This document shows positions 35,553 through 44,431 of a DNA stretch of 64,000 nt, piece by piece; positions within the stretch are counted from its first letter, which is position 1; each line of letters opens with the position of its first letter. The stretch covers positions 1 to 64,000 of the forward strand of contig JAHEAR010000010.1 in the NCBI GenBank assembly GCA_024642665.1, given 5' to 3'. This stretch comes from Bacteroidota bacterium. GTDB taxonomy: Bacteria > Bacteroidota > Bacteroidia > Chitinophagales > Saprospiraceae. Both the position numbers and the translations under genes were made by a program. The notes beneath the pieces are model-generated. The model was not told the DNA's origin, ran no database searches, and was given only the letters and a program-made list of their open reading frames with translations.

Positions 35553-36666
35553 CGCCGGTAAACGCAATACGGATAGCTTCACTGGATTCCATATTGGATT
35601 CGAGACTTATGCGTTGTGTGGATTCTCCGTCATACACGCTGATCGAAGCAGTATTGGGAGGAACCATTCCAACATTATGCGCATATAAGATAAGATCTTG
35701 TCCAAATCCAACCAGCGTACAATTGATCAGCATTTTCTCTGCCGTAAGCGTATGCTCCGTCAAAATCCACTCATCCCCCAATTTCAGGGAGACGATGTCC
35801 CCATCAATGGTATTATGATCCCATACACCGATCGTCAGTTTTCTGTGTTTCACTTCAATCGTACCTTTGGCCTTGACCAAAACGGAATCCACCGCTATAT
35901 CTTTAGGTGCAGCAGGAGCCTCTTTGATCACCCAGGATAAAAGATCATGGTTGGCATGATTCTCTGAAGTAGAAGCTGTAAATCCGAGCCATGCCGTGTG
36001 ATCCGGACTGTTTATTTTTTCAGCGATATCAAGCTTTACAGAGAGCACCGGAAATAAATATGAGTCCAGATAAATCTGTAACCTTCCATCGCGATATACT
36101 ACTCTCGTAAAATGAGATTTGCCATCCGTAATCTCCGGTATCTCGTGGACTGTCGCATATTGTCGATACGATTTGGTCTCAGGATTGTAAAATGAAAGAT
36201 TAATATGATTGCGGCTTCCTTCGTCATTATCCTTAATATCAAATTCCAACGCAACACCATAAGGGATTTCTTTATATCCGATATTATCACCAATTCCTCC
36301 GGTAATCTCCGGGGACTGGGACTGAATCACAAAAGCAAAACCATCACCTGGTAATATGCCCGGTTTTAAATTTGAAATAATAAAAGTAAACTCCGTTTCA
36401 AATCCGTGTGTAAAATCAATCTTCTCTGCTTTATACCAGCATGCACCAGCCTGATTTGGCTTATCCGGAGCGATCCTTAGTTTCCCATCGACTATCTCAC
36501 TACTTCCTTCCAGATTTATACTCTGGTCAGAAGCGACAAAACTGTTTATCTGAAACAACGCAGATTGTGCCCCGGATAGGAATGAACCTAAAAAAAATAA
36601 AATGGATAAAAGTCCATATCCACCACGCCCGGGAGAAAATATCTTTCGCAAGTGATTAGCCTTCAT
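35545..36666 (-). CDS. Secreted L-type lectin-domain protein
   Basis: This 373-residue protein has an N-terminal signal (about residues 18-35) and a legume-type lectin domain (about 38-250), with GDGFAFVIQSQSPEITGG and YGVALEFDIKDNDEGSRNHI, the strands that carry the carbohydrate- and metal-binding Asp residues. A beta-rich C-terminal domain of about 110 residues (WVIKEAPAAPKDIAVDSV onward) follows, of unknown family. There is no CHU_C domain, so export by the general route and not by T9SS type B is likely. A role in binding polysaccharide is inferred from the lectin fold. Confidence 0.82.
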   Translation of the reverse strand: MKANHLRKIFSPGRGGYGLLSILFFLGSFLSGAQSALFQINSFVASDQSINLEGSSEIVDGKLRIAPDKPNQAGACWYKAEKIDFTHGFETEFTFIISNLKPGILPGDGFAFVIQSQSPEITGGIGDNIGYKEIPYGVALEFDIKDNDEGSRNHINLSFYNPETKSYRQYATVHEIPEITDGKSHFTRVVYRDGRLQIYLDSYLFPVLSVKLDIAEKINSPDHTAWLGFTASTSENHANHDLLSWVIKEAPAAPKDIAVDSVLVKAKGTIEVKHRKLTIGVWDHNTIDGDIVSLKLGDEWILTEHTLTAEKMLINCTLVGFGQDLILYAHNVGMVPPNTASISVYDGESTQRISLESNMESSEAIRIAFTGDE

Positions 36667-36722
36667 TTAAAAAAATAACATTTAAATATAATTCAGAATC
36701 CGTAAGCGGTTGAATCACAAGA

Positions 36723-36730
36723 CAAATGTA
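36723..36730 (-). promoter_or_regulatory. Bacteroidota -7 box for the lectin-trmN6 pair
   Basis: Minus-strand TACATTTG, a full TAnnTTTG match 57 bp before the lectin ATG and downstream of the tRNA terminator, so the tRNA and this pair are separate units. Confidence 0.5.
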
Positions 36731-36775
36731 TAGAAATGACCGTTATAATCAGATATTATCTTTGTTTCGATTCCG

Positions 36776-36818
36776 ACAAAAAGAAGCCGTTAACATTTTA
36801 TAATGCTAACGGCTTCAT
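36776..36818 (-). terminator. Terminator of tRNA-Glu
   Basis: On the minus strand GAAGCCGTTAGCATT pairs with AATGTTAACGGCTTC around a short loop (one G:T pair) and is followed by TTTTT. It lies 11 bp after the tRNA. Confidence 0.8.
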
Positions 36819-36828
36819 CTAAAAAAAG

Positions 36829-36900
36829 TAGCCCCTAGGGGAATCGAACCCCTCTCTGCAGAATGAAAATCTGCTGTCCTAACCGATAGACGAAGGGGCC
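36829..36900 (-). tRNA. tRNA-Glu(UUC)
   Basis: The minus strand folds into a 72-nt cloverleaf: acceptor GGCCCCT with AGGGGCT, D-arm with GGTTAGGA, anticodon stem GCAGA/TCTGC with loop TTTTCAT (anticodon TTC), and T-arm AGGGG-TTCGATT-CCCCT. The discriminator is A and CCA is not encoded. It decodes GAA and GAG. A -7 box lies 31 bp upstream. Confidence 0.97.
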
Positions 36901-36931
36901 AAAAGTCAGGATGCTTCCTTGAAAAGCAGGG

Positions 36932-36939
36932 CAAAATTA
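36932..36939 (-). promoter_or_regulatory. Bacteroidota -7 box for tRNA-Glu
   Basis: Minus-strand TAATTTTG, a full TAnnTTTG match ending 31 bp before the tRNA, which leaves room for a short 5' leader. Confidence 0.55.
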
Positions 36940-37111
36940 TAATTTTTTGGATGTTATGCATGAAAAAATTTACCCGTATGTCCCCTTGCATTTCCTCCGA
37001 GACATCTTAAGTCTTGTGTATCAAGCCAATAGAAATCATTTTACAATACATGGAATTCTTGCAAATCCGAAAAAAAATAGAATTGACGGCTATTTCCTGA
37101 TAGAATGACCT

Positions 37112-37119
37112 TACTTTTG
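37112..37119 (+). promoter_or_regulatory. Bacteroidota -7 box for gap-pgk
   Basis: TACTTTTG, a full TAnnTTTG match ending 31 bp before the GTG start of gap. Confidence 0.6.
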
Positions 37120-37150
37120 CTCCTCATTTTGCACCTTAAAAAATTAGTAC

Positions 37151-38152
37151 GTGGCTAAGAGAATTGCAATAAACGGATTTGGACGAATAGGACGCTTAAC
37201 CTTTCGCCAATTATATAATATGCCTGATGTGGAAATTGTAGGAATTAATGACCTCACTGATCCCGCAACACTGGCCCATCTGCTAAAATATGATTCTGCT
37301 CATGGTATTTTTGACAAAGCCATTAGTGTCGATGGTGATTTTCTAATTGTAGAAGATGAACGAATTAAGATCACCGCGATCAAATCCCCCGCCGAACTTT
37401 GGAAAGGATTGGAAGTAGATACAGTCCTGGAATGCACCGGAAGATTTACACAAAAAGACGAGGTCATAGCCCACGTCAGGCCGGATGGCGCTAAACGCGT
37501 AATCATCAGTGCGCCAGCAAAAGGGAAAGAATATATTCCTACCATTGTACTAGGCGTCAACGAAGAGCTTATTGATCCAAATGAACTCGTGCTTTCCAAT
37601 GCATCCTGTACGACCAACTGCCTGGCCCCAATGGTCAAAATACTTGAAGACAATTTTGGTTTGAAGTCAGGTGCCATGACCACCATACATGCTTATACCG
37701 CTGATCAAAGACTACAGGATGCACCTCATTCAGATCTTAGAAGAGCACGGTCTGCTGCGATAAATATTATTCCAACGAGCACCGGTGCGGCGTCCACATT
37801 GAAAAAAGTCATCCCATCTGTTGGCAATAAACTTAGTGCCATCGCCTACCGTGTGCCGGTCATTACCGGCTCTTTAGTAGAGCTTAATGTCGTCCTCAAC
37901 AGCACTCCGACAGCAGAAGAAATCAATAGTGCTTTTCTGACAGCCTCTCAGCAACCATCTTTCAAAGGAATCCTTGAATATAGCACAGACCATTTAGTAT
38001 CTACGGATATCGTCGGCAATACCCATTCATGTGTGTTTGACTCGTTGCTGACCAGTGTCAATGAAGGCATGGTAAATATTGTTGGCTGGTATGACAATGA
38101 ATCCGGCTATGCTAGACGACTAGCTGAGCTTGCCTTCAAAGTAACCATTTAG
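37151..38152 (+). CDS. gap: Glyceraldehyde-3-phosphate dehydrogenase, type I
   Basis: This 333-residue glycolytic enzyme oxidises glyceraldehyde 3-phosphate to 1,3-bisphosphoglycerate. The NAD site is INGFGRIGR at residues 7-15, the catalytic Cys153 lies in SNASCTTNC, and WYDNESGYARR is at the C terminus. Asp34 in GINDLTD favours NAD over NADP. The start is GTG (37151), fixed by the family's N terminus. It is followed 16 bp later by pgk, which uses its product. Confidence 0.97.
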   Translation: MAKRIAINGFGRIGRLTFRQLYNMPDVEIVGINDLTDPATLAHLLKYDSAHGIFDKAISVDGDFLIVEDERIKITAIKSPAELWKGLEVDTVLECTGRFTQKDEVIAHVRPDGAKRVIISAPAKGKEYIPTIVLGVNEELIDPNELVLSNASCTTNCLAPMVKILEDNFGLKSGAMTTIHAYTADQRLQDAPHSDLRRARSAAINIIPTSTGAASTLKKVIPSVGNKLSAIAYRVPVITGSLVELNVVLNSTPTAEEINSAFLTASQQPSFKGILEYSTDHLVSTDIVGNTHSCVFDSLLTSVNEGMVNIVGWYDNESGYARRLAELAFKVTI

Positions 38153-38168
38153 TATAAACACTTTATTT

Positions 38169-39386
38169 ATGAAAGGTGATCTGAGAGCCATAGACGTAAA
38201 GGACAAAAAAGTTCTCGTCAGAGTCGACTTTAATGTTCCTCTTTCAAAAGATTATAAGGTAACAGATGATACCCGTATTCGCGGGGCACTGCCTACGCTG
38301 CTATATTTAGTGGATCAGGGGGCTAAAGTCATTGTCATGTCTCACCTTGGACGTCCACTCAAAAAACTTTTGCCTGATGGTACCGTAGATAGAGATCAGT
38401 TTTCTCTTCGACATATCGTTGCTGATTTCAGCAAATTAATCGGCCAACCTATTGCATTTGTAGATGATACGATTGGAGATGAGGTTTCCAAAAACATTAA
38501 CACATTGCAATCAGGAGATATTTTGTTACTTGAGAATACACGCTTCTATCCGGGAGAAGAAAAAGGCGATCCTCAATTAGCCAATCAATTAGCCTCTTTA
38601 GGGGAAGTATATGTCAATGATGCTTTTGGTGCCGCTCATCGGGCTCATGCATCAACAACACTTGTAGCCGATCATTTTGACGAATCACACAAAGCATTTG
38701 GTTTCCTAATGCAGAAGGAGCTTGATAATGCAAAAAAAATACAGACTAATCCTGCGAGACCTTTCATCGCAATTTTAGGGGGCGCAAAAGTTTCGGATAA
38801 AATTTTACTGATTGAAGCACTCCTTGAAAAAGCTGATAAAATAATTATTGGAGGTGGTATGGCGTACACCTTCCTAAAAGCACAGGGAGGGAATGTCGGA
38901 AACTCCATGGTGGAAGAAGATAAACTTTCGCTCGCCATTGAATTAATGAATAAGGCGACTTCTATTAACAAACAGATAGTGCTGCCCACAGATAGTATTG
39001 CTGCCGATAAATTTGCACCGGATGCTACGTATCGCAATGTTTCCTCTGATGCAATTCCTGATGGATGGATGGGCCTTGATATTGGTCTTGAAGCCAGAAT
39101 AGATTATACCCGACAGCTTGAAGGCGCAGGCACCGTTTTATGGAATGGTCCAATGGGTGTCTTTGAAATGGAAGCCTTTGCACATGGTACTAAAGCTGTT
39201 GCCCAGGCTGTGGCTCAAGCCACTAAGAATGGAGCTTTCTCATTAATTGGCGGTGGAGATTCTGCCGCTGCCATCGAACAATCAGGACTTGCCGACCAGG
39301 TCAGTTTCATCAGTACCGGAGGAGGAGCTATGCTAGAATTGCTTGAGGGCAAAACACTGCCCGGCGTTACAGCCATTCTAAAATAA
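38169..39386 (+). CDS. pgk: Phosphoglycerate kinase
   Basis: This 405-residue enzyme transfers phosphate from 1,3-bisphosphoglycerate to ADP. Substrate-binding residues are in VLVRVDFNVPL and VMSHLGRP, and the nucleotide site in FIAILGGAKVSDK and LIGGGDSAAAIEQ. Length is normal. With gap it forms a two-gene glycolytic operon. The gene is convergent with the first giant protein gene, and the hairpin at 39389-39424 lies between them. Confidence 0.97.
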   Translation: MKGDLRAIDVKDKKVLVRVDFNVPLSKDYKVTDDTRIRGALPTLLYLVDQGAKVIVMSHLGRPLKKLLPDGTVDRDQFSLRHIVADFSKLIGQPIAFVDDTIGDEVSKNINTLQSGDILLLENTRFYPGEEKGDPQLANQLASLGEVYVNDAFGAAHRAHASTTLVADHFDESHKAFGFLMQKELDNAKKIQTNPARPFIAILGGAKVSDKILLIEALLEKADKIIIGGGMAYTFLKAQGGNVGNSMVEEDKLSLAIELMNKATSINKQIVLPTDSIAADKFAPDATYRNVSSDAIPDGWMGLDIGLEARIDYTRQLEGAGTVLWNGPMGVFEMEAFAHGTKAVAQAVAQATKNGAFSLIGGGDSAAAIEQSGLADQVSFISTGGGAMLELLEGKTLPGVTAILK

Positions 39387-39424
39387 AAAATAGCTTACCA
39401 GCTTTTACAAGCCAATAAGCTATT
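39381..39424 (-). terminator. Terminator of the first giant gene
   Basis: AATAGCTTA pairs with TAAGCTATT across an 18-nt loop. On the minus strand the stem is followed by TTTTTTATTTT, so it should end the giant gene that stops at 39449. On the plus strand the T-tract is weak, and termination of pgk there is uncertain. Confidence 0.65.
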
Positions 39425-39447
39425 AGTACAAATGAGGGCTTTAGTCT

Positions 39448-42208
39448 TTTATCGAATGATCGTGACTTCTCCAGTCACTGTTTCTTTTATTCCCTCAAAG
39501 TCCATTTCTGCTATGTATGCATAGACTCCGGGAAGCATATATTTTCCATCAAACTTTCCATCCCAGCCTTCATTTGCTACTCCGGGACTCGTACCGTTAC
39601 TTTCAAAAAGCTGATTACCCCATCGATCAAATATCCGCAGATATACAATTGTCGTCAGGTTGGCCTTGCCGGTAATGAAAAAGTAATCGTTCAGCCCATC
39701 CCCATTCGGTGAAAAGACATTCGGAATATAGTAGATTCTCGGAACCAGCACTCGCAGTCGCATCGAATCCTCTGCTACACATCCTGATGTATCACTGATC
39801 ATCGCTGAGATCGTTGCACTTGATACAGCTATAAACTCAAACTTTGTACATCCTGCACAGGCAGCTCCATTGTATTCACTCCATACGATAGCGTCGGTAC
39901 CTCCCGGTGTCAGATTTGTATTTAATGCGATTGATACGGAATCGTCCACATTAACGGTTCTGTCCGGTCCAAGATCAAGGGTCACCAGATCAGGTTCAGT
40001 AATCTGATAACTTTCTACATAAGAACATCCATTGGCATCGGATACCGTTAATGTATATATTCCTGGTCCGAGGGATGTCAATGCCGTTCCACTTTGTGAC
40101 GTGCCACTCCACTGATACGTAAATGGACCTGTTCCGCCGGTAACACTATTGACGGTCAGTGCTCCATTATTCTCTCCATTACATACGATATTCATCAGAC
40201 TGACATCGACGGCATTTATGATTTCACTGCTCTCCTCTACTACCACATCTTCACTATTCATGCAGCCATTTAATTTGCTCAGTATCGTCAGCGTATAGGT
40301 ACCTCCTTGTGATACATTTATGGTTGCGCCTGTAGTCCCCCCTTCTATCTTTCCATCTGCAGTGCTCCAATTCAATGTATAATTTGACACCGGTTCACTT
40401 AACATCGCTTGTGCTGTAGTGATCGGTGTATTACAATCGATCGTATCCCCCGGCGTAAGTGTGATCATCGCCACAACAGTATCGATCCCGATCAATACCT
40501 GATCAGTACTCTGACAACCATTAGAGGTATCCCGTACTAAAATATTATACGTACCCGTAGCATCGGCCTGGATGCGCAATCCGTTTGTGGCACCTACTAT
40601 ATTGCCATTCGGTGTTGTCCAATTATATATAATATTTGTTCCCGTGGTGGAATTACCTCCCAGCGTAAACTGTAGTGAATCACAACTCAGTGTTTTGTCC
40701 GGACCTGCTATGGCTGTCGGTATATTTGCATCCTGCGTTACTGTCACAGAAACAGAGTCCACACATCCTGAAACCGTATTCGTTACTTTCAATTTGTATA
40801 CGCCCTGGGCCGTTGCTTCGGCCATACTTGTATTGGCACTACCCGCAATGACTCCATTAGTGGTTGTCCATTGATAACTTAACGGACCGCCTGAAGATCC
40901 TGACCCATCCAGAAAAATCGATCCTGCAAGACAGGTAATCATCAGATCTGAATTACTAATAAAGGCCTGTGGTGGATCATACACATCGATCGTTATACTA
41001 TTTACAAAATTACAACCGTCATCGGTGTAATTGTAGGACACCTGATGAGATCCCGTTCCTGCCGTCACCGGATTGAATATTCCATTCACGGGATCGGTTA
41101 CTCCATTACCTGACCAGGTCCCTGTGCCATTGCCTCCGACTACCGTCACTTCCAACGCTACTGTGCCGGTGCCCGGATACAAACAAATATCACTGACTGG
41201 CTTAACGGTAATGCCCGGCATCGGACAATCTCTTGCAATACATTCCAGCGTGTCTCGTCGATCAGGGCATGGACCTGCGGATACCGTTACGATTTCTATC
41301 ATCACGGGATCACCTGGATTTAGTCCGGTAAACTCAAGACTATCTGTTCCGATGGGTGTACCTACAGGTCCAACCAACGTATTGACCATATGTGTTGCTG
41401 CGTTCGGATCCACTGTCCATGAAAATATAATGCCACTTGTATTTGGCGTACAATTGATCGTCGGTGCATTTAAAGTGGCTCCTACATTTGTGGTTTGACT
41501 AATCACATCAGAAACACATCCATTTTCTGTAATCTGAAGACGTACGGTTTTCGATCCGGCCCCGGCCCAACGCAGTTGATATGGTCCGGCTGCTGACCCT
41601 GAAACAACAATGGCTGTTCCAAAATTATAATCAAAAGAGGCTGTCGATACAGAGGCATTACCGGTATAGGTTAGCGTCGCCTGATCCGTGATACAGATCA
41701 CCGGATCCAACATAAAATCAGCAGTGATCGAATCAAATACGGTAATCGTATAGGGCTCTGTAAATGGACAACCAGAAGCTGTTGTGGTATATGTTATCTG
41801 ATGTTGACCAGCCGTTGCAATCGCAGGATCAAACAGACCTAACATTGGATCAATGATTCCGGGACCGGCCCATATTCCATTATCCGGATTGCCATCCACG
41901 GTGACTGACAAATCTATAATTGTGGGATTATTCAGGCAAGCACTATCCTGTCCGGTAATATCAACCACTGGTGGCGGACAATCAACTGCAGTACATTGTG
42001 CATCGATCACTATATCAGGACATGGTCCGGCACTAACTATGGTGAGGGTCATATTGACCATTGTGCCAGGTGATAAGCCAGATACTGTCCAGGTACTCAC
42101 AGCACTAGGCATGGCCGGTCCGGCATCAATAGAAACCAGATATCCACTGGCACCCATAACATCCGCCCAATCAAATGTGACGGAAGATAAAGTAGACGAA
42201 CAATTGAC
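39448..42208. repeat. 2761-bp duplicated block, copy A
   Basis: This block reads as identical to 44432-47192, a constant offset of 4984 bp. It begins one base before the stop codon of the giant gene at 39449 and ends abruptly within the gene at 42208; the next base differs and the flank falls to paralogue-level similarity. It encodes the C-terminal 919 or so residues. Identity was compared by eye and by translation, not by alignment software. Confidence 0.9.
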
Positions 42209-44089
42209 TACCGGTGCTTGTAATGTGCTGACTGCAATGACCTGAGAGAAGAAGGCGGTATCACAACCCGGCTCAATCACCTGAACGGATACTGTTTTAT
42301 TCCCTGGCACGCCCCAGCTCACGGTATATGGACCATACCCGGATCCTGTAATCGTTGAAGGGTTATCAAAGTCCCAGTAGACTTCAGCATTGACACTGGC
42401 ATTACCCGTGAAAGTAATGACGGTGGTTGAATCGGCACAAACCAGTGGCTCATATGTAAAGCTTGCTGCCGGAGGTGGTATTATAGTAACTTCAAAACAA
42501 GTTGGCTCTCCAGCGCCACAATCATTCGTAGCAAATACACACACCTGACCACCACTCGAATTAGAAAAATCCATTTCAACTGTTTCACTACCATCCTGAA
42601 ATACAGGTACATTGAATGGGGCTGACCAGGTATATTCTAAAGGATCAAATTCAGGTACAACATAAAAGAATACACCCTCTTGTCCGCACATGAGTGTATC
42701 ACCGTTGGTTAATTGAGGTGGATCAGGTTGAAGCGTCTCAGCACTAAAGGTAACGGTCTCAATAAAATAGGTACACTGACCCATTTGACCAATGACCGTG
42801 ATTTCTAAATCATATGCCCCATCCTGTAATGTATAAAAAGGGTTTTCGTCGGACACAATAATATTACCATCATACCAGGCGAAATCAAGATCCGCATTGA
42901 AAGGAACAACATCCTGAGGATAAGCTGTTAAAACAAATTCTCCATTCTCACATGTAACTTCTACAAAGGCATTAATCCCAATTAACTCAAGATTTAATTC
43001 TGCCATTGAGTCACATCCATTAAGTCCCATTCCGGGATACATCAGATCATAACTTCCTGAGTTATCATAGGCTTCTCCTTCATAATAATACGAAGATTCA
43101 CCTATTGGCAAACAATATACTGTATCAATAATCCCAAGTGGCACATCAGGATATACTTCAACCATCCAGGTGCTATCAAACAAACAACCTTCTGGTGAAG
43201 TATATGATTGTTCATACATTCCGGGTCCGGAAATAGTTAGTGAGCCCCATGAGAAAGGAAATTCTTCAGGACAATAAATCTCCGGATCTCTTTCTTCAGG
43301 ATCCAAAACATATATTTCTACTTCAAAACACAAGTCATTGTCCGTTGTGTCACATCCACTAAAAGCCCGCACACATATTTCATATATACCTGGATCAACC
43401 GTGGTAGGCACTGAAATAGTCGTTGTAGGTAACGTAGAAGTTATGGTATCCCCACTCCAACCGAGCACCCAATAATATCCATGCGCTAGTGGAATTGGTG
43501 GATCCGCTACAAATGTTAAACTATTATACCCTGCGCATACAGATTCAGGTATAGCTTCTGCCGTTTGAAGCTCCTCACTAAATCCCGGATTATATATGCC
43601 TGAGGTATAAGTGATGGTGTAATTACAAAAAGCTCCTGAAAATCCGTCCAACATAAGATAATAGGTTGCTCCTACAACAAGTCCAGTTCCCGTCAATATC
43701 ATCGTACCTCCGGGAGGAGTGCCCGGATCACAATCGATCACATCATTAACGTCCCATGGACAATCACTGATCAGTGCACTCTGCAAACTGGTTCCGTTAT
43801 CACAATCATCCACATGAATATGTATCTCGATATCCGGCTGGGTTGGAATTACCTGAAAGTATTGTGGATTCTGAATAGACGTATTACCACCACAGAAGCC
43901 ATCAGGTCCAGTTTCCGGAATATTCAAGGTCTCATAACAGGCATTCAAAAGACAAACCAATGGCGCATCCTGGCAGACCGGTGTTGGCGTCTGCTCGGGT
44001 GGATCACATTGCCCAACTAATTGAAGGCTAAATGCCGATAGAAAAGTTAACGTTAATACTAATCTAGTCTTGAATAAATTGGATACCAT
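39449..44089 (-). CDS. Giant secreted adhesin-like protein A, type B T9SS cargo
   Basis: This 1546-residue protein has a signal peptide (about residues 1-26) and a Cys-rich N-terminal domain (about 30-165) of the type seen in proteins with a pre-peptidase-like fold. A series of Ig/PKD-like domains follows (PAASFTYEPLVCADSTTVI and similar), then repeated units ending in DCP-type Cys pairs, a SprB-like segment (NGENNGALTVNSVTGGTGPF) and a CHU_C domain (about 1450-1546; YIPNVFSPNGDGLNDYFF, FDRWGNQLF). The protein should cross the outer membrane by T9SS and stay on the surface, probably for adhesion or matrix formation. From about residue 627 to the end it is identical to protein B; before that the two are only moderately alike. 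Confidence 0.88.
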   Translation of the reverse strand: MVSNLFKTRLVLTLTFLSAFSLQLVGQCDPPEQTPTPVCQDAPLVCLLNACYETLNIPETGPDGFCGGNTSIQNPQYFQVIPTQPDIEIHIHVDDCDNGTSLQSALISDCPWDVNDVIDCDPGTPPGGTMILTGTGLVVGATYYLMLDGFSGAFCNYTITYTSGIYNPGFSEELQTAEAIPESVCAGYNSLTFVADPPIPLAHGYYWVLGWSGDTITSTLPTTTISVPTTVDPGIYEICVRAFSGCDTTDNDLCFEVEIYVLDPEERDPEIYCPEEFPFSWGSLTISGPGMYEQSYTSPEGCLFDSTWMVEVYPDVPLGIIDTVYCLPIGESSYYYEGEAYDNSGSYDLMYPGMGLNGCDSMAELNLELIGINAFVEVTCENGEFVLTAYPQDVVPFNADLDFAWYDGNIIVSDENPFYTLQDGAYDLEITVIGQMGQCTYFIETVTFSAETLQPDPPQLTNGDTLMCGQEGVFFYVVPEFDPLEYTWSAPFNVPVFQDGSETVEMDFSNSSGGQVCVFATNDCGAGEPTCFEVTIIPPPAASFTYEPLVCADSTTVITFTGNASVNAEVYWDFDNPSTITGSGYGPYTVSWGVPGNKTVSVQVIEPGCDTAFFSQVIAVSTLQAPVVNCSSTLSSVTFDWADVMGASGYLVSIDAGPAMPSAVSTWTVSGLSPGTMVNMTLTIVSAGPCPDIVIDAQCTAVDCPPPVVDITGQDSACLNNPTIIDLSVTVDGNPDNGIWAGPGIIDPMLGLFDPAIATAGQHQITYTTTASGCPFTEPYTITVFDSITADFMLDPVICITDQATLTYTGNASVSTASFDYNFGTAIVVSGSAAGPYQLRWAGAGSKTVRLQITENGCVSDVISQTTNVGATLNAPTINCTPNTSGIIFSWTVDPNAATHMVNTLVGPVGTPIGTDSLEFTGLNPGDPVMIEIVTVSAGPCPDRRDTLECIARDCPMPGITVKPVSDICLYPGTGTVALEVTVVGGNGTGTWSGNGVTDPVNGIFNPVTAGTGSHQVSYNYTDDGCNFVNSITIDVYDPPQAFISNSDLMITCLAGSIFLDGSGSSGGPLSYQWTTTNGVIAGSANTSMAEATAQGVYKLKVTNTVSGCVDSVSVTVTQDANIPTAIAGPDKTLSCDSLQFTLGGNSTTGTNIIYNWTTPNGNIVGATNGLRIQADATGTYNILVRDTSNGCQSTDQVLIGIDTVVAMITLTPGDTIDCNTPITTAQAMLSEPVSNYTLNWSTADGKIEGGTTGATINVSQGGTYTLTILSKLNGCMNSEDVVVEESSEIINAVDVSLMNIVCNGENNGALTVNSVTGGTGPFTYQWSGTSQSGTALTSLGPGIYTLTVSDANGCSYVESYQITEPDLVTLDLGPDRTVNVDDSVSIALNTNLTPGGTDAIVWSEYNGAACAGCTKFEFIAVSSATISAMISDTSGCVAEDSMRLRVLVPRIYYIPNVFSPNGDGLNDYFFITGKANLTTIVYLRIFDRWGNQLFESNGTSPGVANEGWDGKFDGKYMLPGVYAYIAEMDFEGIKETVTGEVTIIR

Positions 44090-44364
44090 TATTTCAAAAT
44101 TGAAGGGTTATTCGTTGGAGACTCGTGATAAAATAATCAAAGGTTAAGTAGTAATTTAGAAAGATAACGAATATCTCTGATTATAAGAATAAGTGCTTGA
44201 CATACTATGGTTAATATTATTAATGAACAACCATTTAATGTCAGTGGATACTAAATGATAAAGCAGCCAAGTCGACAGATGGTATTAAAAAATATAAACA
44301 ACTTTTACCATAAACAAGCGAATTTCTACACTTAAAGCTCACTGAAAAAATCATAGATGATAAA

Positions 44365-44406
44365 TTAAAATGGGCTGGGAAAACATTTGTTCACAGCCCA
44401 TTTTAA
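44365..44406. terminator. Terminator of the second giant gene
   Basis: TTAAAATGGGCTG pairs perfectly with CAGCCCATTTTAA (13 bp). A/T runs are built into the stem ends, so it could work on both strands. It lies 26 bp after the stop of the gene at 44433 and isolates it from the first giant gene. Confidence 0.75.
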
Positions 44407-44431
44407 TTAAACGGTTTCTATTTAAAAAATC

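Noticed and set aside
40572-42245. Open frames of 100-141 codons on the plus strand opposite giant genes A and B
   Set aside because: They lie antisense to strongly supported coding sequence, recur at the same offset in the duplicated block, and their composition (Pro, Val, Thr) is what antisense of Gly/Thr/Asp-rich repeats gives. No start signals or homologous domain are seen.
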